DNA of 64,000 bases, from positions 179,613 through 243,612 of the forward strand of contig CALHAR010000002.1 in the NCBI GenBank assembly GCA_937931645.1, in the 5' to 3' direction. The notes below the pieces were generated by a model. That model ran no database searches. It saw only the letters and a program-made list of their open reading frames with translations, and was not told the DNA's origin. The stretch comes from an uncultured Alphaproteobacteria bacterium (GTDB taxonomy: Bacteria > Pseudomonadota > Alphaproteobacteria > Micavibrionales > Micavibrionaceae). Below are positions 7,518 to 17,312 of the stretch, in pieces (position 1 is the stretch's first letter; each line of letters starts with the position of its first letter). The translations under genes and the position numbers were made by a program.

Positions 7518-9689
7518 TTAAACTTGACCTAAAGTTTTGATTTTGGCTTTTGGGTGTATCTCGTTTTGAGACATGACCATGGTTTGGGGGCGGAAACGTT
7601 CAACGACGGAACGAACAAAGGGGCGCACGTTCGGTGAGGTCAATAGGACAGGGGTTTCACCTTCTTTAGCAAATTCATCATAAACCTTACGGACGGCGCT
7701 GATAAATTCTTGAAGTTGGGTTGGTGCCATAGCGAGCTGTTTATCTTCACCATCGACGCCAATGAGGGCTTCACTGAAAGATTGTTCCCATTCAGGGGAG
7801 AGAGTGATGAGGGGAACAAAACCACTGACATTGGTGTTTTGGTCGCAAATTTGGCGCGCCAAACGAGAACGAATATGTTCAGTAATATAAGAAATATTTT
7901 TGGTGTAAATAGAAGCTTCGGCAATGCCTTCCAAAATAGTCGGAAGATCACGGACGGAGACGCGTTCGGATACTAAGTTCTGCAAGATACGTTGCAGGCC
8001 ACCAATCGTGATTTGGGTTGGAATAACATCAGCAACAAGTTTTTGATATTCAGGAGACAGCTCATCCAATAATTTCTGTGTTTCGGCGTAAGAGAGAAGC
8101 TCAGACATATTGTCTTTTACGACCTCTGTAATATGGGTGGTGATAACGGTTGGTGCATCAACAACAGTGTAGCCTTTGAAATGTGCTTCTTCACGGTGCT
8201 GTTCATCAATCCACATCGCAGGAAGGCCAAAGGTAGGCTCGGTTGTGCTTTCACCCGGTAGAGTAATCGCCGCGCCTGTTGGATCCATACACATCAACAT
8301 GCCAGGGCGGACATCACCACGCCCAGATTCAATTTCTTTGATACGCACGATATAAGTATTGGCGGGCAGTTGCAGGTTATCTTGAATACGCACAGCGGGC
8401 AGGACATAGCCCATATCTTCAGCCAATTGACGGCGCAACCCTTTGATTTGGTCGGTCACTTTATTATTACCTTCACCTTGAACAAGCGGTAGCAAGCCAT
8501 ACCCTAACTCAAGACGAATGATATCCATAGAAAGCGCTTTGGAGATAGGTTCTTCTGCAACAGGGGCGGGACCACCTGCACCGCCGCCAGCACCAGCACC
8601 AGTAGCAGAAGCGGCATTATCAAGTTGGAGCAAGTCCTCCTTTTTTTCATTTTGACGCCAAGCGACATAAGCCAACCCACCAAAGACAATAGCAAGAAAA
8701 GCGAAAGGAGAAAGAGGGATACCAGGAACAAGGCCAAGGGCCATGATTAAAACCGCACTCATCGCCATAGCTTTTGGTTGTTTACCAAATTGGAAGACGA
8801 GGGCTTTATCAGCGGCGCCTTCGACACCTGCTTTTGAAACAAGAAGACCCGCGCCGATAGAAATCATAAGAGCAGGGATTTGACTGACCAGACCATCACC
8901 AATGGTTAAAATTGTATAAGTTTGAGCGGCTTCGCCCATGCTCATCCCTTGTTGCGCCGTCCCAATAACGATACCGCCAATGATGTTAATGAAAACAATA
9001 AGAAGCCCAGCAATAGCATCACCACGCACAAATTTAGACGCCCCATCCATGGCACCGAAGAAATTACTTTCTTGCTCAAGTTCTTTTCTTTTGGCTTTTG
9101 CTTCTTCTTCGGTTAGCAAGCCGCTCGATAAATCAGAATCAATCGCCATCTGTTTACCGGGCATCGCATCTAAGGTGAAACGTGCCGCAACCTCGGCGAT
9201 ACGTCCAGACCCCTTGGTAATAACTACAAAGTTCACGATGACAAGAATGGCAAAGACGATACCACCGACAACGTAACTATCTTGAATGATAAGACCACCA
9301 AAGGCTTGGATGACATGACCAGCCGCGTTATCACCAGCGTGACCTTCACCTAAGATAAGGCGTGTTGAGGCAACGTTAAGCCCCAAACGTAAGGAGGTTG
9401 AGATAAGAAGAACGGTAGGAAATGTTGAGAATTCCAATGGTTTTTGAATTGATAAAACCAACATCATAATAAAGACAGAAAATAGAATAGAGACCGATAA
9501 CCCCATATCCAAAATCCACGGAGGTATGGGGATCAACATAAAGGTTAGAATACAGACGACACCAAGCGCCAAGACAACATCACCGCGTAAAATCCCCCCT
9601 AATGCCCCGCGTGCCTGCGACATTCCTTCGCCGCGTAAACTTTCGCCGAAAGAGCCTGATCCTGATTCTGATGGTGGGGTATCTGACAT
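7518..9689 (-). CDS. flhA: Flagellar export gate protein FlhA
   Basis: FlhA is the main inner-membrane component of the flagellar type III export gate. The 723-residue protein has eight hydrophobic segments in its first 350 residues. The conserved FHIPEP-like region is present as TSLRLGLNVASTR and DAMPGKQMAIDSD. The second half is a cytosolic docking domain for chaperone-substrate complexes. A Gly/Ala-rich linker (about residues 365-385) separates the halves. A good sigma-70-type promoter is visible 49 bases upstream. Confidence 0.96.
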   Translation of the reverse strand: MSDTPPSESGSGSFGESLRGEGMSQARGALGGILRGDVVLALGVVCILTFMLIPIPPWILDMGLSVSILFSVFIMMLVLSIQKPLEFSTFPTVLLISTSLRLGLNVASTRLILGEGHAGDNAAGHVIQAFGGLIIQDSYVVGGIVFAILVIVNFVVITKGSGRIAEVAARFTLDAMPGKQMAIDSDLSSGLLTEEEAKAKRKELEQESNFFGAMDGASKFVRGDAIAGLLIVFINIIGGIVIGTAQQGMSMGEAAQTYTILTIGDGLVSQIPALMISIGAGLLVSKAGVEGAADKALVFQFGKQPKAMAMSAVLIMALGLVPGIPLSPFAFLAIVFGGLAYVAWRQNEKKEDLLQLDNAASATGAGAGGGAGGPAPVAEEPISKALSMDIIRLELGYGLLPLVQGEGNNKVTDQIKGLRRQLAEDMGYVLPAVRIQDNLQLPANTYIVRIKEIESGRGDVRPGMLMCMDPTGAAITLPGESTTEPTFGLPAMWIDEQHREEAHFKGYTVVDAPTVITTHITEVVKDNMSELLSYAETQKLLDELSPEYQKLVADVIPTQITIGGLQRILQNLVSERVSVRDLPTILEGIAEASIYTKNISYITEHIRSRLARQICDQNTNVSGFVPLITLSPEWEQSFSEALIGVDGEDKQLAMAPTQLQEFISAVRKVYDEFAKEGETPVLLTSPNVRPFVRSVVERFRPQTMVMSQNEIHPKAKIKTLGQV

Positions 9690-9737
9690 GAAGTTTTTCT
9701 AAATGATAATAAGATTTTGTAAGGCGTTAGTACCCCA

Positions 9738-9767
9738 ATTGTACTGTTTTGCAGGGCATAGTGTAAA
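9738..9767 (-). promoter_or_regulatory. Probable sigma-70 promoter of flhA
   Basis: Read on the minus strand, TTTACA is followed after 18 bases by TACAAT, close to the -35 and -10 consensus. The predicted transcript start is roughly 40 bases before the flhA ATG. Confidence 0.55.
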
Positions 9768-9831
9768 CATATTTGACGAAACTTTTACCGATTTGTCGTA
9801 ATGAGTTAATGAAGGGTGGTGTTTATTGCGA

Positions 9832-11214
9832 TTACCCCGCTTTGGGGACATCAACACCATCGTCTTTATATTGGTTCAGCTTGTTACGTAACGTACGGAT
9901 AGAAATGCCGAGTATCTTAGCGGCGTGCGTACGGTTACCCAAGCAATGACCGAGAGTGTTGACGATCATATCGCGCTCAACATCTGAAATGGTACGACCA
10001 ATAAGGGCTTCAACACCTTCAGGGTTTTCAACGGTCTCATTATTTGCAGAAGAAACACCCGTAGAAGAGGGGGCGTTCGCCGCTCCTGCCCCAGAAGAGT
10101 TTCCTTGGGTGAAGGTGCTTTCTTGCAAGAAAATGGCTTCGGCCTCAATTTCTTTTTCTGAGGCCATCAAGATGGCGCGATGCATTGTGTTTTCAAGTTC
10201 ACGAATATTACCCCGCCAACCATAAGCCAATAGTTTATCAATAGCAGGTTTAGACAGGGCTTTCTTTTCAACACCGTTAGCCTCGGCAAATTTAGCCACG
10301 AAGAATTTTGCAAGCTCAAGAATATCACCTGGGCGTTCACGCAAAGCAGGGAGACGAATATTCACAACGTTTAAACGGAAGTATAAATCTTCGCGGAACT
10401 CTCCCTTAGAGACCGAGGCTTCAAGGTCACGGTTGGAGGTTGCAAGAATACGCGTATCAACTTTAACTTCGTCGTTGCTACCGACGCGTGTGACTTTCTT
10501 TTCTTGAATGGCACGTAAGAGTTTTGCTTGCAAAAGCGGATGCATTTCTGTGACTTCATCAAGCAGGATTGTTCCACCATTGGCTTCTTCAAATTTACCA
10601 ATACGGCGGCCTGTTGCGCCTGTAAACGCGCCTTTTTCATGACCGAAAAGTTCAGACTCTAAAAGGTTTTCAGGGATAGCTGCGCAGTTCACTGCAATAA
10701 AAGGTCCTTCTTTACGTTTTGATTTACGGTGAATGAAGCTGGACATGACTTCTTTCCCTGTTCCTGACTCACCAGTAATAAGAACGGTGGCTTCAGAAGG
10801 GGCGATTTTTTCTGCAAGATCCAAGACGCTTTTCATCGCAGGATCACTTGCAATCATAGTACTAGATTCTTCGGTCACAGCCTCTAATACGGCGGCAATA
10901 AGCTCAGCATCCGGGGGAAGAGGGACGTATTCTTTTGCGCCCGCTTGTATGGCCTTAACGGCGTCACGGGCATCGGTTCCAATACCACAAGCGACAACAG
11001 GAACGTGAATGTGTTCTGATTCTAAATCAGCAATAAGCTTTGCAATTTTTTGTTTCACATCGCACATAACAACGTCGGCACCTTTACCATTACGCAAAGC
11101 ACCAATCGCTTCTTCTATGTCTTCACAATGAATAACTTTTGCGCCGCGTTGCAGGGCGATTTTACCTGCCGCAGAAATGTGACCTTCAAGTTGACCAACA
11201 ATCATAAGTCTCAT
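9832..11214 (-). CDS. flbD: Sigma-54-dependent flagellar activator FlbD
   Basis: The 460-residue protein has a receiver-like N-terminus (1-115), an AAA+ domain with Walker A GESGTGKE (about 146) and the sigma-54 contact loop GAFTGA, and a Fis-type helix-turn-helix at the end (HAAKILGISIRTLRNKL). The receiver is degenerate: the N-terminal acidic pocket is replaced by GQLEG, as in Caulobacter FlbD, whose activity is controlled by FliX instead of by a kinase. A fliX gene is present at 28122. Three sigma-54-like promoters in this window (27913, 32597, 42543) are its likely targets. Confidence 0.9.
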   Translation of the reverse strand: MRLMIVGQLEGHISAAGKIALQRGAKVIHCEDIEEAIGALRNGKGADVVMCDVKQKIAKLIADLESEHIHVPVVACGIGTDARDAVKAIQAGAKEYVPLPPDAELIAAVLEAVTEESSTMIASDPAMKSVLDLAEKIAPSEATVLITGESGTGKEVMSSFIHRKSKRKEGPFIAVNCAAIPENLLESELFGHEKGAFTGATGRRIGKFEEANGGTILLDEVTEMHPLLQAKLLRAIQEKKVTRVGSNDEVKVDTRILATSNRDLEASVSKGEFREDLYFRLNVVNIRLPALRERPGDILELAKFFVAKFAEANGVEKKALSKPAIDKLLAYGWRGNIRELENTMHRAILMASEKEIEAEAIFLQESTFTQGNSSGAGAANAPSSTGVSSANNETVENPEGVEALIGRTISDVERDMIVNTLGHCLGNRTHAAKILGISIRTLRNKLNQYKDDGVDVPKAG

Positions 11215-11235
11215 AATAAGTACTCTCTATAAATT

Positions 11236-12075
11236 CTAATCAAAATAGTTAACTTGTTCACTCGGGGGTAATTCACTGTTCAGAAGCATTTCTAAACGGC
11301 GTGGGTTATCCTGACGTGCGATTGAAGACATTGTGATCATCACCAATGATCTTATCATCGCTTCCTCATTTGAATTACGTTCAAGCTTTGCCGCCATAGG
11401 CGCAAGCACAGCCGTCCCCAAAATAGCGCCATAAAAAGTGGTCAATAAAGCCACGGCCATGGCAGGTCCAATCGTTTCAGGGTCGGATAAATTAGCAAGC
11501 ATTTGGACAAGACCGATAAGCGTTCCTATTAACCCCATAGCAGGGGCAATTTCAGCGCCGCGCCGTAGAATATTAGCTGAGCGTCTGTGACGTTCAACAA
11601 GGGCATCTAAATCTTGAGAAAGGACACGCTCAATATCCGCTACGTTATAACCATCCGTTACAATTTGCGCCGCTTTATAAAGGTGAGGGTCTTTTTTAAG
11701 CTCACTTTCAATACTCGCCAATGCCAAAAGGCCTTTCTTTTTAGCCAGCACTGCGATGTTCAATAATTGATTGACCATTGTTGTGGTCGTTTGGCGTTTA
11801 TGAAAGAGGGAGTTACCGATGACTTTACCCGCGTTTAGGACTTCTTCTAAGGAGAAGGAGATACTGGTAACGGTTATGGTACCTAATATAACAATGAGAA
11901 AAGAAGGAATGTTGAAAAAGTTAGCGTCACTTTTTCCAATCCAGATAGCAACAAAAATTAAAGAGAAGGTAAGAACGAGACCAAACACAGTCGTTAAATC
12001 CAAAGAAACTTTGGAGGAGTTTATTCGGATATCGGCATCCTGAGAACGACCATCTGTTGCGTTATTATCTGTCAT
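11236..12075 (-). CDS. motA: Flagellar motor stator protein MotA
   Basis: This is the ion-channel stator subunit that pairs with MotB and pushes on FliG. Four membrane segments are visible: two near residues 30-70 and two near 175-225. The conserved region RRGAEIAPAMGLIGTLIGLV lies before the third helix. A hydrophilic N-terminal extension of about 25 residues precedes the first helix. The gene stands between fliN and flbD and is well separated from the motB gene at 36864. The length of 279 residues is close to PomA/MotA proteins. Confidence 0.9.
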   Translation of the reverse strand: MTDNNATDGRSQDADIRINSSKVSLDLTTVFGLVLTFSLIFVAIWIGKSDANFFNIPSFLIVILGTITVTSISFSLEEVLNAGKVIGNSLFHKRQTTTTMVNQLLNIAVLAKKKGLLALASIESELKKDPHLYKAAQIVTDGYNVADIERVLSQDLDALVERHRRSANILRRGAEIAPAMGLIGTLIGLVQMLANLSDPETIGPAMAVALLTTFYGAILGTAVLAPMAAKLERNSNEEAMIRSLVMITMSSIARQDNPRRLEMLLNSELPPSEQVNYFD

Positions 12076-12085
12076 GTTTTATGGC

Positions 12086-12469
12086 TTAGCTTTTATCTGA
12101 TTTCACAATTTCAGTCATTGTTACGCCAAGTTTATCTTCGACAACAACAACCTCACCACGAGCAACAAGACGGTTATTGACGTAGATATCAATAGCCTCA
12201 CCAACTTTACGGTCAAGTTCGACAACTGCGCCTCTACCGAGTTTAAGAAGTTGGCTAACCTGCATATTAGAGCGTCCAAGAACAGCAGATATTTGAACAG
12301 GTATGTCATAGATGGCGGTTACGTCATTGGCCATGGCTTCCCCCATATCCCATTCACGCTCTTTAGGTACAGCTGCTTCTGCCGAGTCAATTTCATTATA
12401 TTTTAAATCGCCATTGGCTTTTTTGTCTTCTGTAGCGGCTTTAGCTGCTGTTTTGTCATCTTCAGTCAT
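12086..12469 (-). CDS. fliN: Flagellar switch protein FliN
   Basis: FliN forms the lower C-ring of the rotor switch. The C-terminal 80 residues are the SpoA-type domain (IYDIPVQISAVLGRSNM, then GRGAVVELDRKVGEAIDIYVNN). The first 45 residues are charged and Ala/Lys rich. I chose the ATG at 12467-12469 because GGAG lies 9 bases upstream; an in-frame ATG five codons earlier at 12484 is possible. The start overlaps the end of fliH by 8 bases. Confidence 0.93.
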   Translation of the reverse strand: MTEDDKTAAKAATEDKKANGDLKYNEIDSAEAAVPKEREWDMGEAMANDVTAIYDIPVQISAVLGRSNMQVSQLLKLGRGAVVELDRKVGEAIDIYVNNRLVARGEVVVVEDKLGVTMTEIVKSDKS

Positions 12470-13274
12470 TTTGATCTTCTCCATGTGAATTTTCTAATTC
12501 GCTTCCCTTAAGAGAATCAGAGCTTTCTTTCTCTTTTATAGCATTATTTTCCTCAATCGTAAGGGGGGCATTGGGTTTTGACATTACTTGTTCTACTAAA
12601 AGTCCTTCTATGGCCTCTTTTATGCTCTCAGCAGTCTTTTCAGGGTTTCTTATTGAACCGCCATCTGTCCAGTTGATCTGACATCCGCCTTTTTCAAGCT
12701 CGCTATTGGCGAGGACTTTATAACGGGGGGCGCGATCTTTATCTGTCCAAATAGTTTCTAAATATTCGTCAATCTCTGTAGCGCTTTCAGGATTTACCTC
12801 AATACGTATTTCAGACTGTTCGCTTTGGCGTTTTAAAACACTGGAAAGTGCATTCTTTAACGCTTCTTCACCTAAACGCGAATTTAGAGAAGGGGCGAGA
12901 AGGTCTATTATCTTTAACCCAAGTTTGAGAGCTTCTTCTTCATATTGCCTTTCACGATATGTTTCGTCGGCAAAGACGGAAGATAACTTTTCCGCAATAT
13001 TATTGAGGTGCTGTGCAATGAAGCTTTCGCGTTGTTCTTTCTCTTCAGTGCGTCCTTGCGCGACGCCTTGGGAATGAGCAATAGCCTTTGCGGCTTCTAA
13101 ATCATCTTCACTGAAAGTTGGCGCAGGTGGTTCAACTTCAACCTCTTCTTCAACAAGATCAATTTCTTGTTCAACCGGTGTGTTGAAGTTGTTCAAATCA
13201 AATAAAAATTTATTCGTCCGCCCATTATTTTCAAGGGAGGTATCTGCGTTTATATTTTCTGGTTTATTGTCCAT
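12462..13274 (-). CDS. fliH: Flagellar assembly protein FliH
   Basis: The 270-residue product has an acidic, Pro/Glu-rich N-terminus with FLFDLNNFNTP, a central helical region (LEAAKAIAHSQGVAQG onward) and a C-terminal domain like FliH/V-ATPase E subunit (RIEVNPESATEIDEYL, then CQINWTDGG). FliH regulates the FliI ATPase and tethers it to the C-ring. The order fliF-fliG-fliH-fliN fits. The tail after residue 230 is low in complexity and acidic. Confidence 0.82.
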   Translation of the reverse strand: MDNKPENINADTSLENNGRTNKFLFDLNNFNTPVEQEIDLVEEEVEVEPPAPTFSEDDLEAAKAIAHSQGVAQGRTEEKEQRESFIAQHLNNIAEKLSSVFADETYRERQYEEEALKLGLKIIDLLAPSLNSRLGEEALKNALSSVLKRQSEQSEIRIEVNPESATEIDEYLETIWTDKDRAPRYKVLANSELEKGGCQINWTDGGSIRNPEKTAESIKEAIEGLLVEQVMSKPNAPLTIEENNAIKEKESSDSLKGSELENSHGEDQND

Positions 13275-13275
13275 A

Positions 13276-14301
13276 TTAATAAATTAATTCGTCTTCTTCG
13301 GCACCCGTTGCGATTGTGATTTCACCGCGTGCCTCAAGCTCTTTGGCGATGCCTACAATATATTGCTGAGATTCCTCCACGTCTTTTAAGCGCACAGGCC
13401 CCATCGCCGCCATGTCTTCTTTCATGATTTTTGCGGCACGTTCAGACATATTAGAGAAGAAAAGGTCACGAATACTTTCTGTTGCCCCTTTAAGAGCCGT
13501 CGGCATTTTTTCTTTATCACAAGCGCGAATGAGCGTTTGAATAGACGCGGGATCAAGGCCAGACAAGTCATCAAAAGTGAACATTAAGCTACGAATTTTT
13601 TCAGCACTTTCAGGTACTGTTTTTTCAAGCAAGTCCATAAAGTTTTGTTCTGCCGTACGGTCAAAGTTATTAAAGATATTGGCCATGACTTCGTGTGAAT
13701 CGTGGCGGGCAGTCCGCGCAAGGTTCGACATGAACTCAGTCCGCAAAGTACGTTCAACATCATCTAAAACATCACGTTGTACAGCCTCCATACGGAGCAT
13801 ACGATGAATGACTTCAAGCGCGAAATTGTCAGGTAATAAAGCCAGAACACGCGCCGCATGATCAGTTGATATTTTAGACATGACCACGGCAACGGTTTGC
13901 GGATATTCTTTTTGTAAAAAATTCGCCAGAATATCTTCATTCACATTGGTTAACTTCTCCCACATGGTGCGGCCAGCAGGGCCGCGAATTTCTTCCATGA
14001 TGGTTTCAATTTTTTCAGGACTCATACCTGCTTTTGCAAGGAGGCGCTCTGTACTATCTTGTGTACCAACAAGGGCATTAGAGCCACTCATCTGTTCAGC
14101 AAAGTCAACAAATAGACGTTCAACAACAGTAGCATCAATGCGCCCTAATGTAGACATGGTTTGGGAGAGTTCTAAAATCTCTTCATCATCCATCATCTCA
14201 AATATTTTGGCGGTATAATCTTCCCCTAAAGCCAGCATAAAGATAGCGGCCTTTTCAGTACCAGAAAGCGTCCTGTAATCTTCACGTACACGCATGGACA
14301 T
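13276..14301 (-). CDS. fliG: Flagellar motor switch protein FliG
   Basis: FliG is the rotor protein that joins FliF to the C-ring and takes torque from MotA. The 341 residues begin [17 protein letters not shown], carry the middle domain with the EHPQ-like motif here as KEYPQT, and end with the charged C-terminal domain. The start ATG lies after an AGGAG sequence that includes the fliF stop. A second in-frame ATG two codons later is possible. The gene is 8 bases after fliF. Confidence 0.95.
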   Translation of the reverse strand: MSMRVREDYRTLSGTEKAAIFMLALGEDYTAKIFEMMDDEEILELSQTMSTLGRIDATVVERLFVDFAEQMSGSNALVGTQDSTERLLAKAGMSPEKIETIMEEIRGPAGRTMWEKLTNVNEDILANFLQKEYPQTVAVVMSKISTDHAARVLALLPDNFALEVIHRMLRMEAVQRDVLDDVERTLRTEFMSNLARTARHDSHEVMANIFNNFDRTAEQNFMDLLEKTVPESAEKIRSLMFTFDDLSGLDPASIQTLIRACDKEKMPTALKGATESIRDLFFSNMSERAAKIMKEDMAAMGPVRLKDVEESQQYIVGIAKELEARGEITIATGAEEDELIY

Positions 14302-14309
14302 ATTTGTTC

Positions 14310-15956
14310 TTACTCCTCTGACATCCAGTCGCGAATAACCGAAACGGTTTCGCCTGGATAATTTTCAACAATATCTTCAATCTTTTTAACGGAAGAGGCC
14401 TTAACTTTTCCTTGAATACTTTTCATGTCGATCATGGCATCATCCGTGCCCTCATCCATGAGAGCGGAAGGTTCAAAACCGTCAGGCCCTGTTAAGGCAG
14501 GCTTTGCCCCACCAGCTGTTAAAAGCTCGGTTTCAAGTTCATCTTCGGGTGTTTTTGGATCTTCTGTAGCAAGCAATCGACCAACCATTGGCTGGATAAC
14601 AAGTAATATTACAAGAATAAGCATGATGGCGACAGTGATGATTTCTGCCGCGTCAATTAACTTATCTTTATTAAAGCCAAAAAGCGTATTGTCGTAAGGT
14701 GTGTCTGACGTTTCAATTTCAGCAAATTGCATGTTCACAACTTCTAAGCTATCGCCGCGATCTGTATCGTAGCCAATAGTGGAGCGAACAAGAGCGGCAA
14801 TTTGGTCTAACTCTTGATCAGTACGCGGTACATATTCTTCAACACCTTCTGCATTTTCAACATATTTACCATCAACAAGAACCGCAACAGAGATACGTTT
14901 AACCTCACCTGTTTCACGAACCATACTGCGGGTTGTTCTGCTTATTTCAAAGTTTGTTGTTTCTTCTACGCGGTTTGATTCAAGGGTAGGAGCTTGATCA
15001 AAGAATATATCGTTACCAGCGGCAGGAAGGTTGTTTTCAACCGAAACATTTCGTTCATCAAAGTCACGTTCAGTTTCGTTTTCTTCAATGGTCTGAAGTG
15101 AGCGAGCGATTTGACTTTCAGGGTCAAACAACTCTTCATTTGTACTGATACGGTCAAAGTTTAAATCAGCAGAGACGGTGGCGCGGACATTGCCGTACCC
15201 GACGGTACGACCGACAATATCTTCGATAGCACGTGTTAAACGTTGCTCATATTTTATACGGGCTCCTTCCGCCTGAACGCTAACTTGGTCTTCTTGTCCA
15301 CCATCACCGCGAGCGAGTAATTTACCAGTTTGGTCTATTAAAGATACTTTGTCTGGCTGCAAGTCTGGAACAGCAGAGCCAACTAAAGATTGAATGGCGA
15401 GAACTTGGTCGTTACTTAATTGTTGCCCTGGGCGTAGACCGACAGCGACACTGGCTGTTGCAACGCGGCTTTCACGGCTAAAGAGTTGACGTTCTGGGAA
15501 AACAATATGAACACGCGCACTACGCACAGGATCAAGAGCGCTAATGGTACGAGCGAGTTCCCCCTCAAGGGCGCGTACTTTATTCAGGTTGATGATATCA
15601 TTGGTTGTACCAAAGCCTGATTGTTCATCAAACAGTTCATAGCCCAAGTTACCACCATTAGGCAGTCCAGCCTCAGCAAGAAGCATACGAGCGCGACCAA
15701 CGTCGGTGTCTTGAACGGTGATACGTGAGTTATCGTCAGAGATTTGATAAGAGATTTGATTTTCTTCTAACTGTGCCGCAATAGCGCCTGAATCAGAAGA
15801 GGATAGATCATCATAGAGTAAGTTGAAGTTTGGCGCACCCACACGCATGGATAGGAATATAAAAAACGTGAGTAGGGCAAATAATATCCCCCCCATAACG
15901 GCCAAACGCGTGGGGCCTAATTGCTTTAATGTTTCCAGAAAACTATTCACGGGCAT
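14310..15956 (-). CDS. fliF: Flagellar MS-ring protein FliF
   Basis: FliF builds the MS ring in the inner membrane. The 548-residue protein has one membrane helix near 20-42, ring-building motifs including [20 protein letters not shown], a second helix near 435-460, and a C-terminal FliG-binding tail ending VIRDWMSEE. The ATG at 15956 follows AAGGG by only 2 bases, while a GTG two codons later (15950) would have the spacing of about 8 bases that initiation prefers, so the true start may be 15950. It is the first gene of the fliF-fliG-fliH-fliN-motA-flbD run. Confidence 0.95.
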   Translation of the reverse strand: MPVNSFLETLKQLGPTRLAVMGGILFALLTFFIFLSMRVGAPNFNLLYDDLSSSDSGAIAAQLEENQISYQISDDNSRITVQDTDVGRARMLLAEAGLPNGGNLGYELFDEQSGFGTTNDIINLNKVRALEGELARTISALDPVRSARVHIVFPERQLFSRESRVATASVAVGLRPGQQLSNDQVLAIQSLVGSAVPDLQPDKVSLIDQTGKLLARGDGGQEDQVSVQAEGARIKYEQRLTRAIEDIVGRTVGYGNVRATVSADLNFDRISTNEELFDPESQIARSLQTIEENETERDFDERNVSVENNLPAAGNDIFFDQAPTLESNRVEETTNFEISRTTRSMVRETGEVKRISVAVLVDGKYVENAEGVEEYVPRTDQELDQIAALVRSTIGYDTDRGDSLEVVNMQFAEIETSDTPYDNTLFGFNKDKLIDAAEIITVAIMLILVILLVIQPMVGRLLATEDPKTPEDELETELLTAGGAKPALTGPDGFEPSALMDEGTDDAMIDMKSIQGKVKASSVKKIEDIVENYPGETVSVIRDWMSEE

Positions 15957-16129
15957 ACCCTTTATCTAAAATGAGAAGAGTAAATAGCAAGAACTCCGCA
16001 GTGAAACAGGGAGGCTTTTTACTCGAATATCTAATAATAACAAAACTCTACATACATATTATACCTTTTTTTTAATAATATTCCTATCGTTTCATAACTT
16101 CTTTTTTTAGAAGGGCGTTATTATGATGA

Positions 16130-16153
16130 GGTGTGAAAAATATTTTTTACACC
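16130..16153. repeat. 24-base near-perfect palindrome
   Basis: The arms GGTGTGAAAAAT and ATTTTTTACACC pair at 11 of 12 positions, with one G-T. It could be a protein-binding operator in the divergent promoter region or a simple hairpin. Confidence 0.4.
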
Positions 16154-16289
16154 GTTACGTTTTGCAATGGTTAAATAATAAAAGTTTGTAATTTAAGACT
16201 ATGATTTTAATTTTTAAAAACAGTGCCTTAGGTAATTTTTATGATGTTGTTTCACAGAAGGAAAAGGTGTTAGTTTTCATGAAAAAAAC

Positions 16290-16319
16290 TTGACAAAGGC
16301 TATCAAGTTGTTGTATTAT
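16290..16319 (+). promoter_or_regulatory. Sigma-70 promoter of the flaG-like gene
   Basis: A perfect TTGACA (16290-16295) and TATTAT (16314-16319) are 18 bases apart. The gene starts 54 bases after the -10 element. Confidence 0.7.
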
Positions 16320-16372
16320 GATAATAGGGTGAAGTATATTTATTTTATGCTTCAGTATTTTAGGGAGTTCAC

Positions 16373-16783
16373 ATGATAGAAGCCGTAAATTCAGCTTTGT
16401 CTAATGCGTCTGCCAATCGTAATACGGTTGATCAGCAGTCGACAGTGCGTTCGACAGCAGCAAACCCTAACAGGGTGCAGGAGGCTGCTAGAGTGCCTTT
16501 TGTTAGCCCAGCAATCTCAATTGATAAACAATCGAACAGAGCTATCATACAGATTCGAGATTCAGATACAGGTGATGTGATTCGCCAGTTTCCGACGGAA
16601 GGTCAGTTAAAAGCATATCAAACGGCGCAAGAGTTTTCTGAAAGACAGGCTGCGCAAGCGGAGTCTGAGTTGAGGCAAGCTAACGGTGTTGCTACTCCTC
16701 CAGCGATACCGCAAGAAAGTGCGCTAGCTGCTCCTGTAGCAGGGGGTGGTAATCCAATACAATCTGTGAGTACGGAAGCTTAA
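16373..16783 (+). CDS. FlaG-like flagellar protein
   Basis: The 136-residue protein has a low-complexity N-terminus rich in Asn, Ser and Ala, and a core reading RAIIQIRDSDTGDVIRQFPT near residues 55-75. This matches the FlaG/YvyC domain pattern of a beta hairpin with SxTGEVIRQIP-like wording. FlaG proteins affect filament length in other bacteria. The C-terminus is Ala/Gln/Pro rich. AGGGAG lies about 6 bases before the ATG. It is the only rightward gene between fliF and fliX and has its own strong promoter and an intrinsic terminator. Confidence 0.72.
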   Translation: MIEAVNSALSNASANRNTVDQQSTVRSTAANPNRVQEAARVPFVSPAISIDKQSNRAIIQIRDSDTGDVIRQFPTEGQLKAYQTAQEFSERQAAQAESELRQANGVATPPAIPQESALAAPVAGGGNPIQSVSTEA

Positions 16784-16805
16784 CTTATCCAAGAACAAAA
16801 ATTAT

Positions 16806-17312
16806 TTATGCTGATGTTTCAAGTGAACCGCTATCAAGCGGTTTTTTATTATTTTGGTCGTTAATATCATCAGAAGGGGTGGGGGGTGTGTCTGTGGCTT
16901 CCTCTTTGCTTTTTGTCATGAGCCCTGCCGCAACTTCGCGGTTAATGCCAATTAAGATATTTAAATTCTCTTTATCAGGAGAGGCTAATATTTCGATTTC
17001 ACGTTTGAAAATAAAATTAGCAAGGTTAATGATGTTAGAGCGTAGATCGTTTGGGCGGTTTCCTTCGGTATTCTCAAGAGCTGTATCGTAAAACATCATC
17101 CAAATTTGACGGTTATACTTAAGCGTTTCTTCAAGGACTTCGGGAGTCGTATTATCCCAATTTTTTTGTATATCATTTAAAAACTTAGCAGATTTCAATA
17201 GAACGTGCGCTTCAAGTTCGCGTTGATCTGGTGTGTTTTTTTGTAGGTTGTTACCATATAAGTCTGCCGCAGCCGAGTGCGGCGTTTGGTTAGGGTTATC
17301 TTGCGAGGGCAT
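16806..17312 (-). CDS. flaF: Flagellin regulator FlaF
   Basis: The protein matches the FlaF family: a conserved core from about residue 30 to 115 with EAHVLLKSAKFLNDIQ, YNRQIWMMFYDTAL and LRSNIINLANFIFKRE. FlaF acts with FlbT to control flagellin translation and assembly in Alphaproteobacteria. The tail after about residue 140 is low-complexity (PPTPSDDINDQNNKK) and its codons also form the terminator of the opposite gene. I used the ATG at 17310-17312. A TTG two codons upstream (17318) has better spacing from GAAGGA and may be the real start. It overlaps flbT. Confidence 0.85.
   Translation of the reverse strand: MPSQDNPNQTPHSAAADLYGNNLQKNTPDQRELEAHVLLKSAKFLNDIQKNWDNTTPEVLEETLKYNRQIWMMFYDTALENTEGNRPNDLRSNIINLANFIFKREIEILASPDKENLNILIGINREVAAGLMTKSKEEATDTPPTPSDDINDQNNKKPLDSGSLETSA
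16826..16847 (+). terminator. Intrinsic terminator of the flaG-like gene, inside flaF coding sequence
   Basis: AACCGC, a six-base loop and GCGGTT are followed by a run of T and a T-rich stretch. It lies 43 bases after the flaG-like stop and overlaps the last codons of the convergent flaF gene. Confidence 0.7.

Larger units (their letters stand above)
15957..16372. other. Divergent intergenic region fliF / flaG-like gene
   Basis: This A+T-rich 416-base gap has no convincing gene. On the minus strand a TATAAT (16058-16063) could be a fliF -10 element, but its -35 is weak. On the plus strand there is a strong promoter at 16290. A 24-base near-perfect palindrome lies at 16130-16153. No sigma-54 element was found. 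Confidence 0.6.

Noticed and set aside
9832..11214. Degenerate receiver of FlbD as a novelty
   Set aside because: Caulobacter FlbD also lacks the standard acidic pocket and works with FliX, which is present here.
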